A stretch of 22,097 nucleotides of DNA from Bacillota bacterium (GCA_023389295.1 JAEWEO010000321.1:1-22097), one strand, 5' to 3'. Shown: positions 8,794-16,525, counted from the first letter of the stretch. The notes: generated by a model from the letters alone, not told the origin. Numbers and translations: made by a program.

Positions 8794-8830
8794 AGATTTA
8801 AAAATTAGCATAATTTGGGGGATAACTTGC

Positions 8831-10615
8831 ATGAAACTAAATAATTTTAAAGTTAGAACAAAAGTGATCTTATTGGCAACAATACTACTTCTAGTAGCAA
8901 TGCTTATGGCTGGCATTTCTGTAGTAAATCAGTCAAAGGAGTTAGAAAGCAGCTTGAATGCGTTAGAAGCTAGCATACGTAATGATTACGACAATAACAT
9001 AAAAAATCAAGTGGAAAGTGTTATATCCATGATAAATGGTATTTATCAAAGGTATCAGGAAGGCGAATATTCATTAGAAGAAGCCAAGGATATTGCTGTA
9101 ACTTCTGTTCGCGATATGCGTTATGGCGAGGGGGGTTATTTCTGGATTGACACTTATGAAGGTGTCAACGTTGTATATCTAGGAAAAGCAGAAGAAGGTA
9201 AGAACAGAATGGATGCGGAGGATGAGAAGGGGTTTCGTATGATTGAAGCTATCATTAAGGCAGGACGACAGGAGAATGGCGGTTATACGGACTATTGGTT
9301 CCCTAAGGAAAATGAAACCGTAGCTTCACCAAAAAGAAGTTATAGTTTGGCCTTTGAACCTTTTGAATGGGTAATTGGCACGGGGAATTATACGGACTAT
9401 ATTGATGAATATATTTCGTCCATCAAGGTAAGTGAAGAAGCTAAGGTAAAAGAAATGATTACTACATACATAGTGATTTTTGGAGCTTCTATCTTAGTTG
9501 CAGTTGCTATTGCTACTTATTTATCACAGAATTTAAATCGATCTTTCAAAATCATAAGTAATTATTTTAAGACGCTTGCGACAGGAGATTTCTCCATTCA
9601 ATTACCAGAAACTTATAGACGCAGAAAAGATGATTTTGGTATCTTAGCAAAGGAAATAGAAATCATGAAGGAATCAGTTGCTCGTTTGGTTGGTAGTTCT
9701 AAAGTGGCAGCAGACGGAATGATTGATGTTGTGGCACACATTAATGAAAATATAAAGGTGTTAAATGATAACATAGAGGATGTTGCGGCTACTTCAGAGG
9801 AGCTTGCTGCAAGTATGGAGGAGACTGCTGCATCCGCGCAGGTAATGTCAACAACCTCTACGGAGATAGAGACAGCAACTAGAACCATTGCTGAGAAGTC
9901 GCAGGAGGCCGCATTACAAGTAGTTGAGATTAGTAAGAGAGCTCAGAACACAAAAGAAGAGATCCGTGTATCACAAGATAGGGCAAATCAAATTGGTTAT
10001 GAAATTGAGAAAAAGCTTGAGAAGGCTATAGAGCAGGCTAAAATAGTAACACAGATCGATGTATTATCAGACTCCATTATGCAAATAACTTCACAGACCA
10101 ATCTTCTAGCACTCAATGCCTCTATTGAAGCTGCCAGAGCAGGAGAGAGCGGAAGGGGATTTGCTGTTGTAGCTGATCAGATAAGACAACTTGCAAATGA
10201 ATCTAAAAATGCCGTTACAAAAATACATAGTGTAACAAAAGAGGTTACGGAGGCAATGATGAACCTCTCGGATAGTTCAAGAGAATTATTAGAATATGTA
10301 ACTATGGATATCTCAAAGAGCTTCAGTGATTTTCTTAAAGTAGCAGAGGCTTATAATAAGGATGCGGTATATATGGACAGCCTAATTACCGATTTTAGTG
10401 CTACAGCACAGGAACTAACGGCTTCCATAGAAAATATTATGCTCTCTGTAAATGAAGTTGCACAAGCGGCAACAGAAGGTGCAGTTGGGACCGGAGATAT
10501 TGCAGAGCGAATCTCAAATATTACGGACCAATCTGCGGAGGTAGCAAAACAAGTGGTGCTATCAAGGAAGAACTCCGAGGTGCTAAAGAAGGAAATTGCA
10601 AGCTTTGTAGTTTGA
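8831..10615 (+). CDS. Methyl-accepting chemotaxis protein with single Cache domain
   Basis: Membrane chemoreceptor of 594 aa that would signal through CheW/CheA. A first membrane helix (about 12-32) is followed by an extracellular single-Cache sensor (about 40-200) with the typical YGEGGYFWI (98-106), GKNRMD and EPFEWVIGTGNY motifs. A second membrane helix (about 211-232), a HAMP linker (about 233-285) and a long cytoplasmic coiled coil with the conserved hairpin tip QTNLLALNASIEAARAGESG (starting near 422) follow. A GGGGGG-rich ribosome binding site precedes the ATG. The Cache subtype often binds small carboxylates or similar ligands, but the ligand cannot be read here. No CheB/CheR-tethering pentapeptide is seen at the C-terminus (ends EIASFVV). 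It is a single gene converging with a small membrane protein gene. Confidence 0.95.
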   Translation: MKLNNFKVRTKVILLATILLLVAMLMAGISVVNQSKELESSLNALEASIRNDYDNNIKNQVESVISMINGIYQRYQEGEYSLEEAKDIAVTSVRDMRYGEGGYFWIDTYEGVNVVYLGKAEEGKNRMDAEDEKGFRMIEAIIKAGRQENGGYTDYWFPKENETVASPKRSYSLAFEPFEWVIGTGNYTDYIDEYISSIKVSEEAKVKEMITTYIVIFGASILVAVAIATYLSQNLNRSFKIISNYFKTLATGDFSIQLPETYRRRKDDFGILAKEIEIMKESVARLVGSSKVAADGMIDVVAHINENIKVLNDNIEDVAATSEELAASMEETAASAQVMSTTSTEIETATRTIAEKSQEAALQVVEISKRAQNTKEEIRVSQDRANQIGYEIEKKLEKAIEQAKIVTQIDVLSDSIMQITSQTNLLALNASIEAARAGESGRGFAVVADQIRQLANESKNAVTKIHSVTKEVTEAMMNLSDSSRELLEYVTMDISKSFSDFLKVAEAYNKDAVYMDSLITDFSATAQELTASIENIMLSVNEVAQAATEGAVGTGDIAERISNITDQSAEVAKQVVLSRKNSEVLKKEIASFVV

Positions 10616-10630
10616 TTATACTAAAATTTA

Positions 10631-11065
10631 TTACTTGTTTTTATCAAAGCTTGTAATAATCACATAGCCAAGTATCAATTGAAATAGCGGTACGAAGTCG
10701 CTTCCATACTTTATGACATGAAATAAAGGATAGGCAAAGATGACTTGTAAAAAATGGATAGTACTTAAAAGAAATATATTAGTAAGTGAAAAATATAAGG
10801 ATGGTATTCCTAATAAGATTAATTTTGGTAAGTTGATTTGCCATTTCCCATTTTTTGCAAGCTCTCGAAGTAAATGATCTAAACCTAATAACAATCCGAT
10901 GCAAACCCCAAGAAGAAAACTAATTACTGTATAGTAATTAATTGCGGGGTATTGCATCCTGTAATATGCCGCAGAAGCTAATTGTTCAACATATTCTCTC
11001 AGAGTAATTAGAAAGAATATCACGACAATATAAATGAAGTATTTTAACCAAGATTTTAATTTCAT
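10631..11065 (-). CDS. Small four-helix membrane protein, unknown
   Basis: A 144-aa protein with about four predicted membrane helices (roughly 8-25, 44-66, 82-106 and 112-138), a lysine-rich N-terminus (MKLKSWLKYF) and a DKNK tail. TTAGGAGGAG stands 4-5 bp before the ATG, which supports real translation. I do not recognise the family. The gene converges on the chemoreceptor gene with only 15 bp between the stop codons, and no clear terminator is visible between them. It stands alone, so its context gives no functional hint. Confidence 0.7.
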   Translation of the reverse strand: MKLKSWLKYFIYIVVIFFLITLREYVEQLASAAYYRMQYPAINYYTVISFLLGVCIGLLLGLDHLLRELAKNGKWQINLPKLILLGIPSLYFSLTNIFLLSTIHFLQVIFAYPLFHVIKYGSDFVPLFQLILGYVIITSFDKNK

Positions 11066-11428
11066 AGTGCTCCTCCTAATTAATGTTGTAATAACTTATT
11101 TTAAATAGTCTGTAAGTCGATGAAACAGAATACTATTTTATTTTTATAATTTATTATAAGATATTATAAGATAACCAAGAGGATAAATCTACCATTATTT
11201 TACTATTTCATGTAGGAATTTAAAAAGAATAATCGAAGTTGCTAAAAGTGGGTGGAATGACTATCCATGTTCTGTTGTATTTGTAAAAATGGAATTTTCT
11301 TGCCTTTGACAAACATAGATTTCGTTGATAATATCATCGTATTCTATCTGATAATGGGATGGGTAAGAGATTAATTTTATCGACAGGAAAGAAACTAGTT
11401 TGAAAAACATAATTGGAGGATATTACAA
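11066..11428. other. Divergent intergenic region, 363 bp
   Basis: AT-rich spacer between the small membrane protein (minus) and the beta-helix protein (plus). It contains a 10-bp direct repeat ATTATAAGAT near 11152-11172 and a near-consensus plus-strand promoter at 11306-11334. TATAAT-like hexamers on the minus strand around 11140-11175 may serve the membrane protein gene but have no good -35 partner. No ORF or RNA element was recognised. Confidence 0.5.
11306..11334 (+). promoter_or_regulatory. Near-consensus sigma-A promoter for the beta-helix gene
   Basis: TTGACA (11306-11311, 6/6) and TAATAT (11329-11334) are separated by 17 bp, about 95 bp upstream of the beta-helix gene start. Confidence 0.65.
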
Positions 11429-13027
11429 ATGAGAATTCGGCGGAAATTATTTTTGATATTATTCATCTGTTTCATCAGTATATCAATTGCTAATGTATCA
11501 GCGGCTGATAGAACAGACAAAACGGTAACACTAGCAGCAAATTCATCTTCGGCGGAACTTCAGAATTTGCTTGATTATAACAAAGATGATAACTACAATC
11601 TTACCATCCATATTCCGGCAGGAGAATACTATCTTTATAAAGAGCTTCGTATTTACTCTAACACAACTATTCTAGCGGATGATGAAGCTAAATTACTGAA
11701 AAGTCATGAAAAGGGTGCGATTATTACCAATGATTTAACGAATGATAAAGGTGGATATTTAACAGCTTCAAATATTACAATCAAGGGTGGTATTTGGGAT
11801 TCTTCTAAGATATCAAAAGGATCGGAAAGCTTTCGGTTTATCCATGCATCAAACATAACCATACAAGATGCTACGATATGTAATGTGCCGGAAGGTAGTA
11901 AACTGATTCTCTTTGCAGGGGTGAAAAATGGAAAAGTGGATGGTTGTACCCTATTTGGATATAACGGAACCACACCGAAAGAGGCTATCCAGCTTGATAT
12001 TGTTCATGATGATGTAGTGGTTTCTTCCATGCAGTCCGAGCTGATCCACTACGATGACCTAGCTTGTGACGGAATTATTATAACGAATAATGAGATTTAC
12101 AATTATCCGAGGGCAATTGGCTCCCATACTTCGGTTAAGGGAGTTTTTCATAAGAACATCACAATCTCCGGTAACAATTTTCATGATATCGATGAAGTTG
12201 CTATTAAGGCATATAATTATGTTAATGTAATGATTAGTAATAATACCATTACGAATGCAAGCGCAGGAGTTTTAGTATATACTTCTATCAGTAATGATAA
12301 AGAACATTATCTTGATGCTTTGCCTGGAACGAAGAAGGAAAGTCTTCCGGAGGATTACAATATTACAATTGAAGGAAATATAATTAAAAACATACATCAG
12401 TATGGTTCCGGAAAATCAGTAATGTGGGGAGATGGAATTCGTATTATGGGCAGTAAGGAGCGCCCTATGTCTGGAGTATTAGTAAAGAAAAATAACATAG
12501 CTGATACGAAACGTATGGGAATTTATCATTCTGATGCACCGGAAGGCTATATTGGAAGTAATATTATTACAAGGACCGACAACCACGGAATCTATGTAGA
12601 CAATTCCTATCATACAAAAGTCTATTACAATAAGTTATATTCGCCCGGTAAAGCTGGAAGTTCATATGGAGGGATTGGTATCTCCGCTTCAAGTAAATCG
12701 GTTGTATATAAGAATTTAGTTAAGAATGCAGCTAAGAGTGGAATATACCTATATAACAAAAGTATTAGCTGTTCCATCAGTACGAATAAAATCATCGGAT
12801 CTTCCGACAATGGTATCGCAGTCAATTTAAATAGTGATTATGCCAATATTTCCTATAATAATATAACCGGAAAAATGAATTCTACATTAAATAATCGAGG
12901 AATCTTTGTTTATGGTGCTAATAATGCAACCATAAGCTGTAATACCATTGCAAAATGCCAACTAAAGCAGGAAATTAATACATATAGCTCCGTTGGAAGC
13001 AAGGTATATAAAAATACGATTAATTAA
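11429..13027 (+). CDS. Secreted right-handed beta-helix repeat protein
   Basis: Predicted exported protein of 532 aa. The N-terminus MRIRRKLFLILFICFISISI plus NVSA is a standard signal peptide with likely cleavage before ADRTDK. Residues about 35-90 look like the N-terminal cap of pectate-lyase-type helices (LQNLLDY..., TIHIPAGEYYLYKELRI). Many PbH1-type rungs follow, with repeated patterns such as NITISGNNFHDI, NVMISNNTI, NITIEGNII, ILVKKNNIADT-like strands and ATISCNTIAKC, running to the last residue. Such folds occur in polysaccharide lyases and hydrolases, epimerases and NosD-like proteins, so no substrate is assigned. There is no LPXTG motif, lipobox, S-layer or choline-binding repeat, so it is probably released. 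The ribosome binding site TTGGAGGATA and the promoter at 11306-11334 support a one-gene unit. Confidence 0.85.
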   Translation: MRIRRKLFLILFICFISISIANVSAADRTDKTVTLAANSSSAELQNLLDYNKDDNYNLTIHIPAGEYYLYKELRIYSNTTILADDEAKLLKSHEKGAIITNDLTNDKGGYLTASNITIKGGIWDSSKISKGSESFRFIHASNITIQDATICNVPEGSKLILFAGVKNGKVDGCTLFGYNGTTPKEAIQLDIVHDDVVVSSMQSELIHYDDLACDGIIITNNEIYNYPRAIGSHTSVKGVFHKNITISGNNFHDIDEVAIKAYNYVNVMISNNTITNASAGVLVYTSISNDKEHYLDALPGTKKESLPEDYNITIEGNIIKNIHQYGSGKSVMWGDGIRIMGSKERPMSGVLVKKNNIADTKRMGIYHSDAPEGYIGSNIITRTDNHGIYVDNSYHTKVYYNKLYSPGKAGSSYGGIGISASSKSVVYKNLVKNAAKSGIYLYNKSISCSISTNKIIGSSDNGIAVNLNSDYANISYNNITGKMNSTLNNRGIFVYGANNATISCNTIAKCQLKQEINTYSSVGSKVYKNTIN

Positions 13028-13124
13028 CAAAGACATGAGATGAGTTTATGCTTTGGACCCTAGAATTATCTTTCAAACAATACCAATAAGGAATCATAGC
13101 AAATTTATATATTGGGTAATGGAT

Positions 13125-13210
13125 AGAACACAATTCTATGGATGGAGTATGACCGCCCTTATAGATAGAATGTGACTTCCTTATGAATGAAGTATTACCT
13201 CCTTATAATC
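13125..13210 (+). repeat. Decayed tandem repeat of about 21-22 bp
   Basis: Four imperfect consecutive units can be lined up at 13125-13145, 13146-13166, 13167-13188 and 13189-13210, sharing an aGaaTatgac-n-tcCTTATgga-like pattern. The match is loose and the unit borders are approximate. It lies in the 265-bp gap before the decarboxylase-like gene, which otherwise shows no clear promoter or terminator. Confidence 0.35.
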
Positions 13211-13292
13211 ACGGTCACCCATAAATAAAGAAACAAGGTTCATTGTTTATCTTTGAAATTATTGGTGACAATTAAAATATGGAGGTGTTTCT

Positions 13293-13637
13293 ATGGATGA
13301 AAAAATTAAAAACTTTCCGGTAATTGAAAAGAATTTGGATTACCTTAATAAAAACCACAATGAAATATATGAAGCATATCAGAAGTATGGTAAATTAGTT
13401 CACGAAAAAGGTGGTCCTCTTGATGAAAAAACAAGATGGTTAATTAAAGTGGCACTATCAACGGATTGTCAAAATCAATATTCGTTAAGAACACATATTC
13501 TCAAAGCATTAAAAAGCGGTTGCACAAAAGAGGAAATCGAGCATGCTATATTATTAGTTGGACCTACTTCAGGATTTCCAAAGATGATGCATGGATTGCT
13601 TGTTTTTAGACAGGTATTTGAGCAGGAGAATACCTAA
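13293..13637 (+). CDS. Carboxymuconolactone decarboxylase (CMD) family protein lacking CxxC
   Basis: A 114-aa all-helical protein of the CMD/AhpD-like superfamily, cytosolic. The family's core segment is visible as LDEKTRWLIKVALSTD followed by LRTHILKALKSGCTKEEIEHAILL, with His68 at the conserved histidine position. In AhpD-type peroxidase members a CxxC pair precedes this His; here the equivalent positions are Asn61 and Ser64, with only Cys59 nearby. AhpD-like disulfide chemistry is therefore unlikely, and the true activity is not known. The ribosome binding site ATGGAGGTG is strong. It is followed about 100 bp later by a terminator-like hairpin and is unlikely to be co-transcribed with the SOS polymerase cassette. 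Confidence 0.85.
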   Translation: MDEKIKNFPVIEKNLDYLNKNHNEIYEAYQKYGKLVHEKGGPLDEKTRWLIKVALSTDCQNQYSLRTHILKALKSGCTKEEIEHAILLVGPTSGFPKMMHGLLVFRQVFEQENT

Positions 13638-13733
13638 ATGCATTGATACGGATTAGAATATTAAGATCCTACAAATATACATGGAACTATAATTAATCTA
13701 GACATAAAGAATAACCTACGCGGTTGATATGTG

Positions 13734-13787
13734 AACCGATCCCCAAGAGTTAGACGTGAAAATCTAACAACTGGAGATCGGTTTTTT
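13734..13787 (+). terminator. Nested hairpin terminator after the CMD-family gene
   Basis: AACCGATC (13734-13741) pairs with GATCGGTT (13776-13783), CCA (13743-13745) with TGG (13772-13774) and GTTAGA (13749-13754) with TCTAAC (13763-13768). These leave two symmetric internal loops and an 8-nt apical loop, and a T-run (13782-13787) follows. CGGTT at 13721-13725 can alternatively pair with AACCG (13734-13738), so a switch or attenuator is possible but unproven. It insulates the LexA-controlled promoter downstream. Confidence 0.75.
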
Positions 13788-13916
13788 ATATTTATGAATT
13801 CAAGAAAAATTGTAATTATACAAATGAATGGTGAAGTAGGTAAACGGTTATATAGAACTACAAACTTTATTAGCCCTCAACAATATTTCCCTTTAGAAAA
13901 TATTTTATGTTCTCCC

Positions 13917-13945
13917 TTTACATCGAACATAAGTTCTGATATAAT
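13917..13945 (+). promoter_or_regulatory. LexA-controlled (SOS) promoter for the Y-family polymerase cassette
   Basis: TTTACA (13917-13922) and TATAAT (13940-13945) are separated by exactly 17 bp. The spacer holds CGAACATAAGTTC: GAAC (13925-13928), 4 bp, GTTC (13933-13936). This matches the GAAC-N4-GTTC LexA box of Bacillus/Clostridium, placed so that bound LexA would block RNA polymerase. A ribosome binding site AAAAGGAG follows at 13953-13960. This is the strongest regulatory site in the window. Confidence 0.88.
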
Positions 13946-13969
13946 TCGAATCAAAAGGAGAACATATGT

Positions 13970-14008
13970 ATGGAAAAAGTATTCTTTCACATTGATGTCC
14001 ATGAATAA
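13970..14008 (+). pseudogene. Truncated Y-family polymerase start / leader ORF (12 codons)
   Basis: The first ORF after the LexA promoter and its AAAAGGAG ribosome binding site reads MEKVFFHIDVHE and stops. Residues 3-10 match the catalytic-Asp strand that opens Y-family polymerases; compare MGREIFFHVDIN at the start of the intact polymerase 468 bp downstream. It therefore looks like the 5' stub of a second polymerase gene, or a scar left when the following small ORFs were inserted. Its stop overlaps an ATG at 14001 by 8 bp, so it might now act as a coupled leader peptide. The match is short but in the right frame, directly after a strong ribosome binding site, and in the right operon. Confidence 0.55.
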
Positions 14009-14144
14009 AATCGAGTCTATAAAGCAAGTGAGAAGGATGTTTATTGGCAGCAAACAATGCATCAAAGAGTTGGAGACGGAAGTTTTCTGGTTTAAGGAAA
14101 TATTAAAAAGAAAACATGGTGAAACTTATTATAGAAATGGTTAA
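14001..14144 (+). CDS. Small ORF in the SOS cassette, 47 aa, uncertain
   Basis: A 47-codon frame, MNKIESIKQVRRMFIGSKQC followed by a basic, helical-looking tail with Lys/Arg-rich ends (…KEILKRKHGETYYRNG). It overlaps the preceding 12-codon ORF by 8 bp and has no good ribosome binding site of its own, so translation would have to be coupled. A longer in-frame extension back to GTG 13731 runs through the terminator and the LexA promoter and is not credible. I recognise no family. It may be a genuine small SOS protein, the tail of a degraded gene, or chance. It ends 17 bp before the 89-aa ORF. Confidence 0.35.
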   Translation: MNKIESIKQVRRMFIGSKQCIKELETEVFWFKEILKRKHGETYYRNG

Positions 14145-14161
14145 GGAAGTGTGGAATGTAA

Positions 14162-14431
14162 ATGGAGAAGTTAAATCTTCCAATACAAGTCATTAGCATG
14201 TGCAATACAGATGGATCGATCAGACCCATAAGGTTTAGATTTGAGGATGAAGAACATCAGTTGATTACGGCTGATATTACTGAAGTACGAACTGTAAATG
14301 AAATTCATTATGCAGGTGTCGATGTCATTTCCTGCATATGTAAGATAACAAAAGATGGAAAAGAGAAAATGGTTGATTTAAGATATCATATAAAGACACA
14401 TAAATGGATTCTTTTTGAGGTGATTTATTAG
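14162..14431 (+). CDS. Small protein paired with Y-family polymerase (89 aa)
   Basis: An 89-aa predicted cytosolic protein, MEKLNLPIQVISMCNTDGSI followed by RPIRFRFEDEEHQ and ending HIKTHKWILFEVIY. The beta-rich pattern (PIxVISMCNxDGxIxPIRFRFEDE ... LRYxIxTHKWxLFE) is familiar to me from genes directly upstream of Y-family polymerases in Clostridia, but I cannot name a characterised family. Its place in the operon parallels YolD-type small partners of B. subtilis polymerase genes, though the sequence does not obviously match YolD. AAGGAAGTG lies about 10 bp before the ATG. The polymerase ATG follows 6 bp after its stop, and the polymerase ribosome binding site (GAGGTGAT, 14417-14424) lies inside this ORF, so the two are probably translationally coupled under the LexA promoter. 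Confidence 0.75.
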   Translation: MEKLNLPIQVISMCNTDGSIRPIRFRFEDEEHQLITADITEVRTVNEIHYAGVDVISCICKITKDGKEKMVDLRYHIKTHKWILFEVIY

Positions 14432-14437
14432 TTAACT

Positions 14438-15712
14438 ATGGGGAGAGAAATCTTTTTTCATGTTGATATTAATAGTGCTTTTCTTTCAATGGAAGCGGCA
14501 TATCGAACGAAGGTATTGGGAGAAACGTTTGATTTAAGGACGGTGCCTTCTGTAATAGCTGGAAGTAAGGCAGAAAGGCATGGGATTATTCTGGCAAAAA
14601 GCATCCCTTGTAAGAAGTACGGTATAGCGACAGGAGAACCGATAGATAAGGCGCGCTCTAAATGTCCCGAGCTTATCGTGGAGGGTGCAAATTATGGACT
14701 GTATGTAGAGGCATCACGCCACTTTGTCGAGATACTAAAAGAATATACGGATGATGTTGAGCAATACAGCATAGATGAATGCTGGATGAATATGAGTGGA
14801 ATTTCTGAAATTGAGAGAATACCCGTATTACTTGCACATGAGATAAAGGATAGAATTAAGAATGAAATGGATTTGACAGTTAATGTAGGTGTGTCAGATA
14901 ATAAGCTTTTAGCAAAGATGGCGGGTGAACTCTCTAAACCTGATAAAGTTCATACGTTATTTCCTAATGAAATTGAGAAGAAAATGTGGCCGCTCCCAGT
15001 ATCTGATTTGTTTGGAGTTGGCTATGCAACAACTAAGAAGTTAAATAGTCTTGGAATACGGACAATTGGAGAACTCGCCAATACAGATTTGAATATATTA
15101 CGCTCACATTTAAAATCACAGGCAGACGTTTTGATTGCATTTGCTAATGGTATTTCTTTTTCAGATATTGGATTTATACCTTCGAGTGTCGGACCCTCTA
15201 GATATAACAAAGGGTATGGTAATTCATATACGATTCCCTTTGATGTGACGGATAGTGAAACTGCACATCAAGTAATTTTATCGCTTTGTGAAACCGTGGG
15301 TGCCAGAATGAGGGCAGATGGAGTATATGGATCGATTGTAGTAATATCTATCCGTTATAGTAACCTTTTGGGATTTAGTCATCAGTTATCTATGAAAAAT
15401 CCAACGGATGCCACAAGTGAAATATATAAATTTGCAGTTAAGTGTTTCGACGAGGCATGGAACAAGTCGTATCCTATTCGTAAAATAGGTGTAAGGACAA
15501 CTAGAATAACCAATGAGAGAATACGTCAATATGATATGATCGAGGGGGATTTATTTGATCGATTATCTGCTGTTGATCATGTAATTGATGATATCCGCTT
15601 GAAGTATGGAGAAAATGCAATAATGAGAGCAAGGTTTGCAAATAGTCATATAGGATTTATGAATGGAGGAGTTGATAAAGATCGAAGAACCGGACCAATC
15701 GGGGTAGTGTAG
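14438..15712 (+). CDS. Y-family (DinB/UmuC-like) translesion DNA polymerase
   Basis: Error-prone polymerase of 424 aa, expected to copy past DNA lesions during the SOS response. The N-terminal strand IFFHVDINSAFLSMEA carries metal-binding Asp10; the second acidic motif YSIDECW has Asp113 and Glu114. Helix-hairpin-helix elements lie near LFGVGYATTKKLNSLGIRTIGEL (about 190-215), and a little-finger domain occupies the C-terminal third. It groups with the ImpB/MucB/SamB-type polymerases of Clostridia; whether it behaves as Pol IV or Pol V cannot be read. The end (…GPIGVV) lacks an obvious QxLxLF beta-clamp motif in the last residues. The Shine-Dalgarno GAGGTGAT is about 13 bp from the ATG, rather far, so translation is probably coupled to the 89-aa ORF. 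Regulation comes from the LexA box at 13925-13936. Confidence 0.93.
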   Translation: MGREIFFHVDINSAFLSMEAAYRTKVLGETFDLRTVPSVIAGSKAERHGIILAKSIPCKKYGIATGEPIDKARSKCPELIVEGANYGLYVEASRHFVEILKEYTDDVEQYSIDECWMNMSGISEIERIPVLLAHEIKDRIKNEMDLTVNVGVSDNKLLAKMAGELSKPDKVHTLFPNEIEKKMWPLPVSDLFGVGYATTKKLNSLGIRTIGELANTDLNILRSHLKSQADVLIAFANGISFSDIGFIPSSVGPSRYNKGYGNSYTIPFDVTDSETAHQVILSLCETVGARMRADGVYGSIVVISIRYSNLLGFSHQLSMKNPTDATSEIYKFAVKCFDEAWNKSYPIRKIGVRTTRITNERIRQYDMIEGDLFDRLSAVDHVIDDIRLKYGENAIMRARFANSHIGFMNGGVDKDRRTGPIGVV

Positions 15713-15715
15713 ATT

Positions 15716-15754
15716 ATCCCACAAATCAGTAAGAATACTTACGATTTGCGGGAT
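15716..15754. terminator. Hairpin between convergent polymerase and methyltransferase genes
   Basis: ATCCCACAAATC (15716-15727) pairs with GATTTGCGGGAT (15743-15754) with one mismatch, and GTAAG (15729-15733) with CTTAC (15738-15742). It starts 3 bp after the polymerase stop and ends 18 bp before the methyltransferase stop, the right place for a shared terminator. Neither strand has a T-run after the stem, so it is not a textbook rho-independent terminator. Confidence 0.5.
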
Positions 15755-15772
15755 CGGTTATATGGTTAAAGT

Positions 15773-16525
15773 TTATGTATTTTGAGGGATAAGAAGGCCT
15801 GGTAGTTTTTCTGTTTGAGCCATGCGATTTTTACATGCCTCAAAATAATTCTCATCTATTTCAATACCAATGAATGTACGGTTTAATTCTCTTGCAGCAA
15901 CTCCCGTGGAGCCAACGCCCATGAACATATCAAGAACCAAATCCTTCTCATTACTTGCGATTTGTATGATTTGCTTTAATACCGTAAGAGGCTTCTGGGT
16001 GGGATGCTTTGGGTTCTTTAGACGCTCATTCCCCATACAGATGGGACTTTCAATGAAATTATGCATATCACTTTGTTTGGTAAAACTCCAGGTGTGCCCC
16101 TTGTTCCACATGCAGACGATTAGTTCGCAACTATTAAGAAAAGAGGATCTGCGAATGTTAGGGACTGGATTCGTTTTATGCCATACCATAAATTGAAAGG
16201 TGTCAAACTCACGATCAAAAACCGCATGCCATTTACCAATCATATGGTAGCTGGTAAAGATAAAAATATTACCTGTAGGAGATAGAATTCGCTTGAACTC
16301 ATGGAGGAAATGTAAGGGATCTAATTCTTTTAAATCCCATTTGGCAACATCGTTATTTATCTCGCTACGCCATTCAAACTTCATATTACCGGTTGAATAT
16401 TTTGCTAGATTATAAGGTGGGTCACTTAGGATTAGTTCGATACTATGGTCAGGAATTTCTTTTAACTTTTCCATACAATCACCATGCATAAGCAGATATT
16501 TATCAATGGTAGTTACGTCGATCAT
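15773..16525 (-). CDS. Orphan DNA (adenine-N6 or cytosine-N4) methyltransferase, beta class
   Basis: AdoMet-dependent amino-methyltransferase of 250 aa. The catalytic motif SDPPYNL (Asp35-Tyr38) comes first and the AdoMet-binding DMFMGVGSTG (Phe201 region) comes near the C-terminus, which is the beta-class order. The conserved HPTQKP precedes motif I. Between them, a segment with MVWHKTNPVPN and MWNKGHTWSF probably forms the target-recognition part. The overall plan recalls solitary or single-strand-tolerant enzymes such as the DpnA type, but the target sequence cannot be read. No restriction endonuclease gene is adjacent, so it is either regulatory/orphan or a remnant of a restriction system. 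AGAGGAG stands about 10 bp before the ATG at 16525. Confidence 0.92.
   Translation of the reverse strand: MIDVTTIDKYLLMHGDCMEKLKEIPDHSIELILSDPPYNLAKYSTGNMKFEWRSEINNDVAKWDLKELDPLHFLHEFKRILSPTGNIFIFTSYHMIGKWHAVFDREFDTFQFMVWHKTNPVPNIRRSSFLNSCELIVCMWNKGHTWSFTKQSDMHNFIESPICMGNERLKNPKHPTQKPLTVLKQIIQIASNEKDLVLDMFMGVGSTGVAARELNRTFIGIEIDENYFEACKNRMAQTEKLPGLLIPQNT

Noticed and set aside
13731..14144. A 137-codon frame starting at GTG 13731
   Set aside because: Its first two thirds run through a clear terminator hairpin and the LexA promoter, and neither the GTG nor the ATG at 13794 has a ribosome binding site. Only the last 47 codons are kept as an uncertain ORF.
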